DNA of 64,000 nucleotides from UBA721 sp002705165 (lineage in GTDB: Bacteria > Planctomycetota > Planctomycetia > Pirellulales > Pirellulaceae). The stretch spans positions 1 to 64,000 of the forward strand of contig JBJLEF010000010.1 in the NCBI GenBank assembly GCA_045565995.1. Direction: 5' to 3'. Position numbers and translations under genes: made by a program. The notes below the pieces were generated by a model. The model was not told the DNA's origin, ran no database searches, and saw only the letters and a program-made list of their open reading frames with translations. Position 1 is the first letter of the stretch. Each line of letters starts with the position of its first letter. Shown here piece by piece: positions 50,335 through 59,597 of this stretch.

Positions 50335-53058
50335 ATGGTTGACTCAATGAGCGATTCGACTCCTTTTGATCCATTTAATACCCGTGACACTTTTGACAGT
50401 GGTAGTGGCGAAGTAGGTATCTACCGTTTATCCCGACTGCAAGAACAGGGGATTGGTGATATCAGTCAACTTCCTTACTCAATTCGAGTACTACTCGAAT
50501 CTGTACTACGTAACTGCGATGGTTATGTCGTCGAGCAAGAGGATGTGCGTAATCTTGCAAACTGGAATGCGGTGGACCCGGGGACGAAAGAAATTCCCTT
50601 CAAGCCTGCACGGGTTGTCTTGCAGGACTTTACAGGTGTGCCGGCAGTTGTTGATCTGGCCGCAATGCGATCAGCTATGGAACGTCTTGGTGGCGACCCT
50701 AAGAAAATCAATCCACTGATTCCTGTCGATTTGGTGATTGACCACTCAGTACAGGTTGACCGTTTCGGTACTGAAGATGCTCTAATCGACAACGTTGCAT
50801 TGGAATTCAAACGTAATAAGGAACGATACGAATTCCTACGGTGGGGACAAAAGGCCTTTGATAATTTCCGTGTCGTGCCCCCCAATGTTGGCATTGTTCA
50901 TCAGGTCAATCTCGAGTTTCTGGCTGGCGGGGTATTTAAACGCGAAGACCAGGCAGGGACCGTAGCAATTCCGGATACACTGGTGGGAACCGACAGTCAT
51001 ACCACGATGATTAATGGTCTCGGAGTCGTCGGCTGGGGAGTCGGTGGTATCGAAGCAGAGGGGGTCATGTTGGGCCAGCCTATTTACATGCTCATGCCTG
51101 AAGTTGTTGGCTTTGAACTGACCGGTGAATTGCCCGCGGGAGCGACGGCGACGGACTTGGTTCTGATGGTTGTCGAAATTCTGCGCCAGGAGGGCGTTGT
51201 CGGAAAGTTTGTTGAGTTCTATGGCTCAGGCGTCGCCAAGATGTCTTTGGCTGATCGGGCGACCATTGCTAATATGGCTCCCGAATATGGAGCCACAATG
51301 GGCTTTTTCCCGGTCGATGGTGAAACGCTGGATTATCTGCGTAAGACCGGCCGTAGCGAAGAGGAAGTTACCCTGGTAGAGCGGTATACCAAAGAGCAGG
51401 GACTGTTTTTGACGGCAGATGCTCCCACTCCGACTTATTCGAGCAATGTAAGTCTCGATTTGTCGACGGTTGTTCCATCCTTAGCAGGTCCCAAACGACC
51501 CCAGGATCGAGTGTCCCTGGCCGATATGAAACCGGCATTTGAAACAACTCTGCGGGATCCAGTGAACCAACGTGGTTTTGCCTTGGAAGGTCAGTCTCTG
51601 CAGGCCACCGCCACGGCCCATCTCGATTCAGGCGACATTGATATTACTCATGGGTCTGTCGTGATTGCCGCGATTACCTCATGCACCAACACAAGCAATC
51701 CTTCGGTGATGCTCGCTGCCGGGCTGTTGGCTCAGAAAGCAGCCGCCAAAGGGCTAAACGTAAAGCCTTATGTGAAAACCAGCCTGGCTCCAGGATCACG
51801 GGTTGTCACGGACTATCTGGATAAAGCAGGCCTGACTGATTCGTTAAAACAACTTGGCTTCCATGTTGTGGGATATGGCTGCACCACCTGTATCGGAAAC
51901 AGTGGCCCACTGCCACCGCCAGTCTCCGCTGCGATTCATGAGGCCGATCTGGTAGCCTGCTCGGTACTATCCGGTAATCGGAACTTTGAAGGCCGTGTTA
52001 GTCAGGATGTGAAAGCAAACTATCTGGCGAGTCCACCCCTGGTGGTTGCCTACGCTTTGGCTGGTACCACCTTGGTCGATTTTGATACTGACCCACTTGG
52101 TCAAGATCATGATGGAAAGGATGTCTTCTTGAAAGATATCTGGCCTTCACGCGAAGAAGTAGCGGCAGTCCTCAAGGATTCAATTGATAGCGAAATGTTT
52201 GTAAACCGCTACGGAAATGCATTTGATTCGAACGAGAGGTGGAATGCCATTGCGGTTGATTCGGGTGATATTTACTCGTGGAATGACAGCTCGACTTATA
52301 TTCAAGAGCCACCGTTTATGGTGGACCTTCCAGTTGAAGTGCCCCCGGTTGAGCCTTTGTCAGGAGCACGCGCGTTAGCGATGCTCGGCGATAGTACGAC
52401 GACAGATCATATCTCACCCGCCGGCGCTATTGCTAAAGATAGTCCTGCTGGGCTCTTCCTGCAAAGTAACGGGGTCCAGCCGGTTGATTTCAATAGTTAT
52501 GGATCACGACGAGGAAACGACCGGGTGATGCTGCGAGGTACATTTGCAAATATCCGTATTCGTAATCAACTTGCTCCAGGAACTGAAGGCGGGGTCACAC
52601 GCTATCTGCCAACGGATGAAGTCATGCCAATCTATGATGCGGCTATGAAATATAAAGAAAGCGGAACTCCTCTAGTGATTCTCGCGGGTGCTGAATATGG
52701 CACGGGTAGTAGTCGGGATTGGGCTGCCAAAGGTACCCAGTTGATGGGGGTCCGAGCAGTAATTGCTGCGAGTTACGAACGAATTCACCGCAGTAATCTG
52801 GTGATGATGGGCGTGCTACCGCTGGAATTAATTGATGGTCAGACGGCGTCGTCGATCGGCTTGAGTGGAGAAGAAACGTTTGACGTAGTTGGCCTCGATG
52901 ACTCACTGCAGCCATTATCAACCGTCAGTGTCAAAGCTACATCGGCAGATGGCAGTGTGATTGAATTCGACGCAAAAGTAAGAATCGATACACCCGTTGA
53001 AATGGATTACTACCGAAATGGTGGTATTCTTCAGACGGTATTGCGTAAACTGCTCTAA
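50335..53058 (+). CDS. acnA: Aconitate hydratase A
   Basis: This TCA-cycle enzyme interconverts citrate and isocitrate with a 4Fe-4S cluster. The 907-residue protein shows VDLVIDHSVQVD, GTDSHTTMINGLGVVGWGVGG, the cluster cysteines Cys450 (TSCTNTSNPS), Cys516 and Cys519 (GYGCTTCIGNSGPLPP), SVLSGNRNFEGR, and the swivel domain GDSTTTDHISPAG followed by GAEYGTGSSRDWAAKG. Start ATG 50335 follows an AAGAAG stretch; ATG 50347 is an alternative. A terminator follows. Confidence 0.97.
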   Translation: MVDSMSDSTPFDPFNTRDTFDSGSGEVGIYRLSRLQEQGIGDISQLPYSIRVLLESVLRNCDGYVVEQEDVRNLANWNAVDPGTKEIPFKPARVVLQDFTGVPAVVDLAAMRSAMERLGGDPKKINPLIPVDLVIDHSVQVDRFGTEDALIDNVALEFKRNKERYEFLRWGQKAFDNFRVVPPNVGIVHQVNLEFLAGGVFKREDQAGTVAIPDTLVGTDSHTTMINGLGVVGWGVGGIEAEGVMLGQPIYMLMPEVVGFELTGELPAGATATDLVLMVVEILRQEGVVGKFVEFYGSGVAKMSLADRATIANMAPEYGATMGFFPVDGETLDYLRKTGRSEEEVTLVERYTKEQGLFLTADAPTPTYSSNVSLDLSTVVPSLAGPKRPQDRVSLADMKPAFETTLRDPVNQRGFALEGQSLQATATAHLDSGDIDITHGSVVIAAITSCTNTSNPSVMLAAGLLAQKAAAKGLNVKPYVKTSLAPGSRVVTDYLDKAGLTDSLKQLGFHVVGYGCTTCIGNSGPLPPPVSAAIHEADLVACSVLSGNRNFEGRVSQDVKANYLASPPLVVAYALAGTTLVDFDTDPLGQDHDGKDVFLKDIWPSREEVAAVLKDSIDSEMFVNRYGNAFDSNERWNAIAVDSGDIYSWNDSSTYIQEPPFMVDLPVEVPPVEPLSGARALAMLGDSTTTDHISPAGAIAKDSPAGLFLQSNGVQPVDFNSYGSRRGNDRVMLRGTFANIRIRNQLAPGTEGGVTRYLPTDEVMPIYDAAMKYKESGTPLVILAGAEYGTGSSRDWAAKGTQLMGVRAVIAASYERIHRSNLVMMGVLPLELIDGQTASSIGLSGEETFDVVGLDDSLQPLSTVSVKATSADGSVIEFDAKVRIDTPVEMDYYRNGGILQTVLRKLL

Positions 53059-53091
53059 GCACAGCCTTGTGAAGAGGATGACAGATTCCTA

Positions 53092-53150
53092 AAAAGAGCT
53101 CTGCGTTGCCTTGCGACAACGCAGAGCTCTTGGTCTTAGTTTTCCGATAC
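53092..53150 (+). terminator. Strong hairpin terminator after acnA
   Basis: AAGAGCTCTGCGTTG (53094-53108) pairs perfectly with CAACGCAGAGCTCTT (53117-53131) around an 8-base loop, 36 bases past the acnA stop. The T tract is weak (TCTTAGTTTT). Confidence 0.75.
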
Positions 53151-53191
53151 ATTATCAGAGCTTGCGAAAGGTCAAGCGTTTGTCAGGCAGT

Positions 53192-53938
53192 CTAGGCTGC
53201 GGCTAACTGCAGACCTGCTTCCACACGAACTTCATCAAGGAATTCCTCGATGATGCGAAAGTCCATTGCCGTTGCGGAAGGGGCTTCCGGGTGGAATTGA
53301 GTACCCATGGCTACCCAGCCTTCTTCGGTGTGTTCGATCGCTTCGATGACTCCATCAGGACACCGTGCTGTGACGGCAAAGCCGGGCGCCACTTCGTCGA
53401 TCGCCATATGGTGATTTGAATTCACGCGGATTTCACCATCTCCATAGATGCGTTCCAAGATAGAGTCAGGAGCGATGTCCAGACCATGACGGTGTGCCAG
53501 ATCCTGAGGGTCGCGGTGAGGAACTGCATTTGGCAGAGCCTCGGGAATGTGCAGGTGAAGGTTGCCTCCCGCTGTAATATTCAACAGTTGCATCCCCACA
53601 CCAATGCCGAAAACTGGTAGCTTACGCTGGAAGATAAGACGAGCAAGTTGACGGTCGAACATTTCCCGTCGAGCACTCATCAGGCGGCACGACGTATGTC
53701 GCATAAATCCGTCACGGTGAGGGTCTAGGTCCAGTCCTCCAACAAGAATGAATCCGTCGAGGGTGTCGAGGACCGCTTCGATGTCATCTTCTTCGTCCAT
53801 AATTGGAACCATGACAGGAATGCCGCCAGCTCGTAGCACGCAATCGGAATACCCAGCAGCCAGGTAGAAATAGGCGGCCGTATCTTTAGTTTCACTCTTA
53901 TAATCAATGTTGATGCCGATCAATGGTTTTTTCTGCAT
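53192..53938 (-). CDS. Class I glutamine amidotransferase-like (peptidase C26/PuuD family) without nucleophile Cys
   Basis: The 248-residue protein looks like gamma-glutamyl-GABA hydrolases: LIGINIDYK start, GFILVGGLDLDPHRD, the nucleophile elbow, and C-terminal GTQFHPEAPS with His216 and Glu218. At the elbow the expected G-I-C-x-G-x-Q reads F-G-I-G113-V-G-M-Q, so the catalytic Cys is Gly. Hydrolase activity is therefore doubtful; it may bind a glutamyl compound or have another role. It is transcribed alone, convergent with acnA. Confidence 0.85.
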   Translation of the reverse strand: MQKKPLIGINIDYKSETKDTAAYFYLAAGYSDCVLRAGGIPVMVPIMDEEDDIEAVLDTLDGFILVGGLDLDPHRDGFMRHTSCRLMSARREMFDRQLARLIFQRKLPVFGIGVGMQLLNITAGGNLHLHIPEALPNAVPHRDPQDLAHRHGLDIAPDSILERIYGDGEIRVNSNHHMAIDEVAPGFAVTARCPDGVIEAIEHTEEGWVAMGTQFHPEAPSATAMDFRIIEEFLDEVRVEAGLQLAAA

Positions 53939-54610
53939 CTGTAATCCCTTTCAGATACTTGGAATAACCCTCAAGGAAAGCTATTCCAAAACTAAGACTA
54001 AAAACCAGAACGGCATCCCAGGCTGACAGAAGTTCATGCAAGATTGAATGCGCCGCGTCAGTTGTGTAACTGCGGTAATTCAGAAACTGAATATTGACTG
54101 GACGAGAATGCTAATAAAATCAATTCGTTGGATCGATTAGCTTCGCGTTTCAGAAATTGCTCAGAACCAAATCCACTTCCCTCATCCTGAGTTTTGTGGA
54201 ATTTGCAAGAACGATTCAGTTTCGCCCCCCTGCATGTGGCCTAAATCTAGACCCGGGAAGTGAAATCCTTTTCGGATACCGTTCTGTGTTCTCCTTAAAC
54301 AGTTGCAATGTCTGAGTTCGTCTTGTGGGAAGCAAGAAGACAAAATTGTGACAAGTTACAACGTTTTTTTCAAATCCCTGACAGGATTTTGTTCTGGAAA
54401 AAGAGCCCACCACAACATGTAGTGCTAGCTGATAGCGGATTGCACAATATGTCGTTTAAAAACTTTTGCAATTGACACTTCAAAACTCTCAAAACTTTGG
54501 TCGTGCGGGGAATTTGAAAGTCCAAGGGGGCTGTCTCCCGTCTTTAACGGTATTGTTTGTCGGCTGTTTCTATGCTTATCAGTGTCAGAAGGATGGGATA
54601 GAATCGGGAC
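53939..54610. other. Long divergent intergenic region
   Basis: These 672 bases are among the longest stretches in the window without a gene. Frames in it are short and lack ribosome sites. An imperfect palindrome TTGTGACAAGTTACAA lies at 54346-54361, and a TTGACA at 54472-54477 has no matching -10. It should hold the promoters of the amidotransferase-like gene (minus) and the thiolase gene (plus). Confidence 0.4.
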
Positions 54611-55690
54611 ATGCGTTATACAAATGTAGCTATTGAATCGCTAGGTTATACGCTGCCATCTGAAATCGTGACGACGTCAGAAATAGAGCAGCGGCTTACT
54701 CCTGCTTATCAGCGGATGCGATTACCTGAAGGTCGATTGGAACTGATGACAGGAATTGCTGAGCGTCGTTTTTGGGAACGAGGCATCTTGCCCGGAGATA
54801 AGTCCATTGAATCCGGAAAACAGGCTATCAAGGCCGCCGAGATCGACCCTCAGAAGATTGGCATGCTGATTCATGGTTCGGTTTGTCGGGATCACCTGGA
54901 GCCTGCCACGGCATGTCGTGTTCATGATGGATTGGGACTACGAAGAGACTGCATGATATACGATTTGTCCAACGCATGTCTTGGACAACTAAACGGCATT
55001 GCATTAGCTGCCAATGCAATCGAACTTGGGCAAATTGAAGCAGCCTTGATCGTAGGGACTGAGGATAGCCGAGATTTAGTTGAAAATACGATTCGATCGC
55101 TTAATAACGATGAGTCCTGGACACGTAAGACTATCAAAATGGCGGTTGCGTCATTAACGATTGGATCAGCTAGTTCAGCCATTTTGCTAACCCATCGGGA
55201 GATCAGTCAGACAGGAAACTTTCTGCGAGCAGTAACTGCACAGGCCAACACTCAATTTCACGATCTTTGTCAGAGTGGAAAAGACGAAGCTGCCGCCGAT
55301 GACATGCGTCCACTGATGAATACGGATTCAGAGCGTCTTATGGCTGAAGGAATTCAGACAGGGATTACAACATTCGATCAGTTCTTAGCGGATTCGCAGT
55401 GGTCACGTGAAGATATCCATCAGTCATTTTGCCATCAGGTAGGTGCCGCTCATCGAAAATTGATGCTGGAATCACTGCGACTTCCCGAAGCGAATGATTT
55501 TTCGACTTTCCAATGGCTGGGCAATACAGGCTCGGCAGCCTTGCCTGTGACGCTGGCGATCGGTGTTGAGCAGGGGAGTGTTGATTCCGGCAGTAATCTT
55601 GGATTGCTCGGTATCGGTTCAGGTATTAATTGTTTGATGGTTGGTGCCACCTGGAATGAAAGTCGGGTTGGCACCAACACTCCACGCTAA
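54611..55690 (+). CDS. OleA-like 3-oxoacyl-ACP synthase III family thiolase
   Basis: The 359-residue protein has the KAS III catalytic set Cys123 (SNACLGQLNG), His275 (CHQVGAAH) and Asn305 (WLGNTGSAALP). Glu97 in CRDHLEPATAC stands 26 residues before the Cys, the same spacing as the Glu117/Cys143 pair of OleA, which condenses two long acyl-CoAs head to head for olefin synthesis. The EDSRDLVENTI and ASLTIGSASSAILL segments also resemble OleA. FabH is the alternative. No oleB, oleC or oleD gene is adjacent. Confidence 0.8.
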   Translation: MRYTNVAIESLGYTLPSEIVTTSEIEQRLTPAYQRMRLPEGRLELMTGIAERRFWERGILPGDKSIESGKQAIKAAEIDPQKIGMLIHGSVCRDHLEPATACRVHDGLGLRRDCMIYDLSNACLGQLNGIALAANAIELGQIEAALIVGTEDSRDLVENTIRSLNNDESWTRKTIKMAVASLTIGSASSAILLTHREISQTGNFLRAVTAQANTQFHDLCQSGKDEAAADDMRPLMNTDSERLMAEGIQTGITTFDQFLADSQWSREDIHQSFCHQVGAAHRKLMLESLRLPEANDFSTFQWLGNTGSAALPVTLAIGVEQGSVDSGSNLGLLGIGSGINCLMVGATWNESRVGTNTPR

Positions 55691-55717
55691 GCTTCTACTT
55701 GGCTAAGCTTCTACTTG
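55686..55717 (+). repeat. 16-bp perfect tandem duplication at the end of the thiolase gene
   Basis: GCTAAGCTTCTACTTG occurs twice back to back (55686-55701 and 55702-55717). The first copy contains the TAA stop of the thiolase gene. Confidence 0.95.
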
Positions 55718-55802
55718 TTAGATTTGAATCATGTGTGGTACGCCGTGTATTTGCTACAATGGCATTCGCAACTAGATAACTGTATCCCGAGGAGTTCTGT
55801 AC

Positions 55803-56723
55803 GTGGAATTTGCCTGCCAGCTTAATCGCCGTGACTTTGCCCGGGCTTCTGCGATAGCTGCAGTCGCCGCTTCTTCATTGCCAGCCGCCGAAAACAAGGG
55901 TTATATCGATGCCCATGTTCATGTCTGGACTCCGAATACGAAACGCTATCCATTGGATGCCTCTTTTAAAGAGGAGGATATGCAGCCAACAAGCTTTACC
56001 CCTAAACAGCTGTTCGCGCATTGTCATCCAGTGGGCGTAGATCGAATTGTTCTTATTCAAATGAGTTTCTATCGATTTGATAATAGTTACATGTTGGACA
56101 TGATGGAGCAGCATCCGGGCGTTTTTGGCGGAGTTGCTGTCATTGACGAAAACAATCGACCAGCCCGGGAGATGGTAAAGCTCGCTCGTCAAGGAGTGCG
56201 TGGTTTTCGTATCCGTCCGGAGGCTCAAAACCCTGATCAATGGCTGTCTGGTGACGGGATGCACGAGATGTGGAAGGTTGGTGCCAAACACGGCTTGGCC
56301 ATGTGTCATTTGATTGACGCTGAGTTTCTTGGCTCGGTCGACAAAATGTGTGAACGGTACCCCGATACCCCAGTCGTTATTGACCACTTCGCCCGGATAG
56401 GAGTGGATGGTCAGATTCGTGAAAATGACGTGGCAGCACTTTGTGGTCTGGCGAAGCACAAAAACGTGACGGTGAAGTTATCTGCTTATTACGCTTTAGG
56501 GAAAAAGGCGGCACCCTATCAGGATTTGTTACCGATGATCAAAACCTGTATTGATGCCTACGGTGTGGAGCGATTGATGTGGGCTAGTGATGGGCCATTC
56601 CAGGTCGTGGGTGGTCATGAATACGCCCCGTCGTTCAATCTCATTCAGGATGCTGACTTCCTTTCCGACGGCGATAAGGAATGGTTGTTGCGTCGCACCG
56701 CCGAGAGAGTTTTCTACTCATAA
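55803..56723 (+). CDS. Amidohydrolase (amidohydrolase-2 type metal-dependent hydrolase) with Tat-like signal
   Basis: The 306-residue TIM-barrel protein shows the entry motif YIDAHVHVW (metal His pair), VVIDHFARIG, and the late LMWASDGPF Asp. These mark the amidohydrolase-2 group, which includes lactonases such as 2-pyrone-4,6-dicarboxylate hydrolase. The N-terminus NRRDFARASAIAAVAASSLPA looks like a Tat signal, suggesting export. The GTG start follows GAGGAG. It overlaps the next gene by one base (TAATG) and begins a five-gene catabolic cluster. Confidence 0.85.
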   Translation: MEFACQLNRRDFARASAIAAVAASSLPAAENKGYIDAHVHVWTPNTKRYPLDASFKEEDMQPTSFTPKQLFAHCHPVGVDRIVLIQMSFYRFDNSYMLDMMEQHPGVFGGVAVIDENNRPAREMVKLARQGVRGFRIRPEAQNPDQWLSGDGMHEMWKVGAKHGLAMCHLIDAEFLGSVDKMCERYPDTPVVIDHFARIGVDGQIRENDVAALCGLAKHKNVTVKLSAYYALGKKAAPYQDLLPMIKTCIDAYGVERLMWASDGPFQVVGGHEYAPSFNLIQDADFLSDGDKEWLLRRTAERVFYS

Positions 56724-58093
56724 TGTCAAAACGATACCTGATCAGAATCCTGGTCCTTCTGGCTTTGGCAGCCGACCTGAGCTGGCACTATTTTAGTGTG
56801 CAAAATTCAGAAGCCGATAATTACCCTAATCGTCCGATTACATTGATTGTCCCATTTGGGCCTGGGGGGGAAAGTGACACGTTTGCCCGGATGATCCAGA
56901 AGGCGATTGCCGACAATGGATTTCTTAAACAGGAGGTTGTCGTAAAGAATGTAGGTGGAGCCGGAGCCACGATTGGCAGTGGCCAGGCACGGAAAGCAGA
57001 TCCGGATGGGTATACGATGTTACTTCTGCACGAGGCATTAATCACGGCTCAGGCATCCGGGAAAGTTTCTTACGGGCCGGAGTCATTTGAGCCGATTGCC
57101 GCCAGCGGTAAGACCAATATGATTATAGCCGTTGCAGAAGATTCCCCTTACCAATCTCTGGCCGAGTTGATGAACGCAGCCAAAGAAACGCCCAATGAAC
57201 TGGTGTTTGCAGCCAACCTGGGTGCTCCCGTGCATTATGCCGGTCTGATTCTTGAGAAGAATCTTCCGGGATCTCATTTTCGCTACACGCAAAAAGGGGG
57301 AGGAGCTAGTCGGTTTGAAGCTGTCATTGGCGGGCATGCCGATGTGTCGGCATTTTCCTTAGGTGAGTATATATCTTTCAAAGAGGGTGGCCTGCGTGCC
57401 GTTGCAATTACTTCGGAGGAACGTCATCCGGATGCTGGGGAAATCCCTACGGCACAGGAACAGGGCTTTCAGTTTGTACATGCCAATGTGCACTTTTGGT
57501 GGTTTCCTAAAGGGACGGATTCGGAAAAGATAGATCTCATGGCAGATGTTATCAAGAAGTGTATGGCAACCCCTCAGGTGCAGAAGCAACTGGCGCTGCG
57601 ATTGTCAGAGCCCTTTGTGCAAACCGGCGACCCAATGAAAGAATTACTTCAAATGCGAATTGGTAAAATTCAAAGTGTCGATGCAACCTCGCCGGATGTT
57701 TTGCCTAATATCCCGTTGTGGGTTGCTTTGCTAACTGGGATTAGTTTTGTCGTGTTTCTCGTATCCCGATTATTGCCGTCGTCGGTAGTTGAGCGATCTG
57801 TGAGCGATGAAGAGAGTGAGATAGCGAGGGGAGTCAGAAGAGGTTATTTGAAGACAGCAGTGTCTTTTGTAATGGTGACGGCTTTGTATCTGCTTGCCTT
57901 AGAATATGTTCCGGTTGATTTTAGAATTATTACAGCTATTTATATGTTTGATGTGGCCTTGCTTTGTACGGGCTTTGAAGTCGATGGTTTGAAAAAGATC
58001 GTTACCAAATCTTACGTACCGGAAATGATCGTTCTGGTACCACTGATCGTCTTCTTTGTCTTCCAGTCTTTCTTCAGCATTCAATTGCCATAG
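56723..58093 (+). CDS. Tripartite tricarboxylate transporter TctC-TctB fusion
   Basis: From ATG 56723 the product has 456 residues. After an N-terminal membrane segment (IRILVLLALAADLSWHYF) comes a TctC-type solute-binding domain (ITLIVPFGPGGESDTFARMIQ, GGAGATIGSGQARKADPDGYTM). From about residue 330 come four hydrophobic segments (LWVALLTGISFVVFLV; SFVMVTALYLLALEYV; ITAIYMFDVALLCTGF; MIVLVPLIVFFVFQSFF) typical of the small TctB subunit. TctC and TctB are usually separate genes. The binding domain would be tethered outside the inner membrane next to TctA, encoded 8 bases downstream. The solute is probably a carboxylate. Confidence 0.87.
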   Translation: MSKRYLIRILVLLALAADLSWHYFSVQNSEADNYPNRPITLIVPFGPGGESDTFARMIQKAIADNGFLKQEVVVKNVGGAGATIGSGQARKADPDGYTMLLLHEALITAQASGKVSYGPESFEPIAASGKTNMIIAVAEDSPYQSLAELMNAAKETPNELVFAANLGAPVHYAGLILEKNLPGSHFRYTQKGGGASRFEAVIGGHADVSAFSLGEYISFKEGGLRAVAITSEERHPDAGEIPTAQEQGFQFVHANVHFWWFPKGTDSEKIDLMADVIKKCMATPQVQKQLALRLSEPFVQTGDPMKELLQMRIGKIQSVDATSPDVLPNIPLWVALLTGISFVVFLVSRLLPSSVVERSVSDEESEIARGVRRGYLKTAVSFVMVTALYLLALEYVPVDFRIITAIYMFDVALLCTGFEVDGLKKIVTKSYVPEMIVLVPLIVFFVFQSFFSIQLP

Positions 58094-58101
58094 GAGTTGT
58101 G

Positions 58102-59592
58102 ATGGGCGAAGTCATTCATGAACTTACCATTGGCGATCCAGTAAACCTACTTTGGGTGGGCATTGGAACGATGCTGGGTATTCTTGTGGGAGCAATTCCA
58201 GGACTGACTGGTGCTATGCTGATCGCGCTGTCTCTCCCGCTGACCTATGCGATGCAGCCTTCGGAAGCGATGGTTTTATTAGTATCGATGTATGTGGGAT
58301 CAATTTCGGGAGGATTAATTACTGCAACGTTGTTGAGAATGCCAGGCACGCCAGCCTCAGTGATTACGACGCTCGACGGTTATCCCATGGCCAGGGATGG
58401 TAACCCCGGGCGGGCTTTAGGGCTGGGCATTATGGCCTCTTTCGTAGGCGGCCTCATTTCCTGGGGCTTTCTGATTTTGTTGGCCGAACCAATTTCGCAT
58501 ATTTCTACAGAATTGGGTGACTTTGACTACTTTGCATTGGTTTTGGTTGCGTTGGTCCTGATCGCCTCCGTCTCCGGCAAATCTTTAGCTGCTGGTGTCT
58601 TTTCCGGGTTTCTGGGGATTTTGGTTACCATCCCAGGTGAGTCTCCGGCAACTGGGGATACACGTTGGACATGGGGGGTCGAACAATTAAATAATGGATT
58701 TGATTTGTTGCCAGTCCTCATAGGCCTGTTTGCTGTGAGTCAGGTGATACACGAAGTCGCCGCGCGTGAAAAGAAAGTGGAGAAAATTAGTCAGGTGGCC
58801 CCCGAAGGTATACTTCTGGGAGCCGCAGACTGGCTCCGACATATGGTCAATATGATTCGGAGCAGTGTGATTGGAACCTGGGTTGGAATCCTCCCGGGAA
58901 TTGGTGCCAATGTGGGGAGTGTGATGGCTTATTCCGCGGCAAAGTCCTTGAGTAAGCAACCGGAGGCATTTGGCACGGGAAGTGAAGAGGGGGTTGTTGC
59001 TAGTGAGGCTGCCAATAACGCGACAATTGGGGGCGCGTTGATTCCCCTTGTGGCGATGGGCATACCGGGCAGCGTCATTGATGCAATTTTGCTCGGTGCT
59101 TTGGTGTTGCATGGTTTGCAGCCCGGCGTTCTTCTGTTTCATAATCATCCGGAGATTGTCTACACAATCATCTTCACCATGCTAATCGCTAATCTAGCGA
59201 TGTTTGGCATGATGCTTTTGAGTGCCAAATGGATTTCTAAGCTGGCAACAATTCCCCGCGTCTATTTGTTGCCGGTCGTCGTCGTTTTTTGTGTGGTAGG
59301 CTCCTATGCACTTAACAACCGCATGTTTGATGTTTGGGTAATGTTGGGCTTCGGAGTAGTTGGTTTCATGATGGAGCGAAGTAGAATACCGTTGGCTCCA
59401 TTTGTTATCGGATTTGTTCTGGCACCGATTGCTGAAGAGAAGCTGGGAGCAGGTTTGCAGGCAACAGGAGGGAGTTATGCACCGCTTGTCACAAGGCCAG
59501 TGGCATTAATATTCCTCCTGATTTCTCTGGTGTTGGTCGTTTGGCCGATCGTAAAAACGTGGCGAAATTCTGGCAGGAGAGAGAAGGAGTGA
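58102..59592 (+). CDS. tctA: Tripartite tricarboxylate transporter large permease
   Basis: The TctA family protein has about 496 residues and 11-12 membrane segments. Signatures are the GAIPGLTGAMLIALSLPLTY segment near residue 33 and the internal repeat VGILPGIGANVGSVMAYSAAK, plus SGGLITATLLRMPGTPASV. It performs ion-driven uptake with the TctC-TctB fusion. ATG 58102 has AGGAG five bases upstream and is preferred over GTG 58099. Its stop touches the following gene. Confidence 0.94.
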   Translation: MGEVIHELTIGDPVNLLWVGIGTMLGILVGAIPGLTGAMLIALSLPLTYAMQPSEAMVLLVSMYVGSISGGLITATLLRMPGTPASVITTLDGYPMARDGNPGRALGLGIMASFVGGLISWGFLILLAEPISHISTELGDFDYFALVLVALVLIASVSGKSLAAGVFSGFLGILVTIPGESPATGDTRWTWGVEQLNNGFDLLPVLIGLFAVSQVIHEVAAREKKVEKISQVAPEGILLGAADWLRHMVNMIRSSVIGTWVGILPGIGANVGSVMAYSAAKSLSKQPEAFGTGSEEGVVASEAANNATIGGALIPLVAMGIPGSVIDAILLGALVLHGLQPGVLLFHNHPEIVYTIIFTMLIANLAMFGMMLLSAKWISKLATIPRVYLLPVVVVFCVVGSYALNNRMFDVWVMLGFGVVGFMMERSRIPLAPFVIGFVLAPIAEEKLGAGLQATGGSYAPLVTRPVALIFLLISLVLVVWPIVKTWRNSGRREKE

Positions 59593-59597
59593 TGAAT

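Noticed and set aside
54216..54413. 65-residue minus-strand frame in the long intergenic region
   Set aside because: No ribosome site and no family-like composition.
54472..54477. TTGACA as a -35 for the thiolase gene
   Set aside because: No -10-like hexamer at 16-18 bases; treated as chance.
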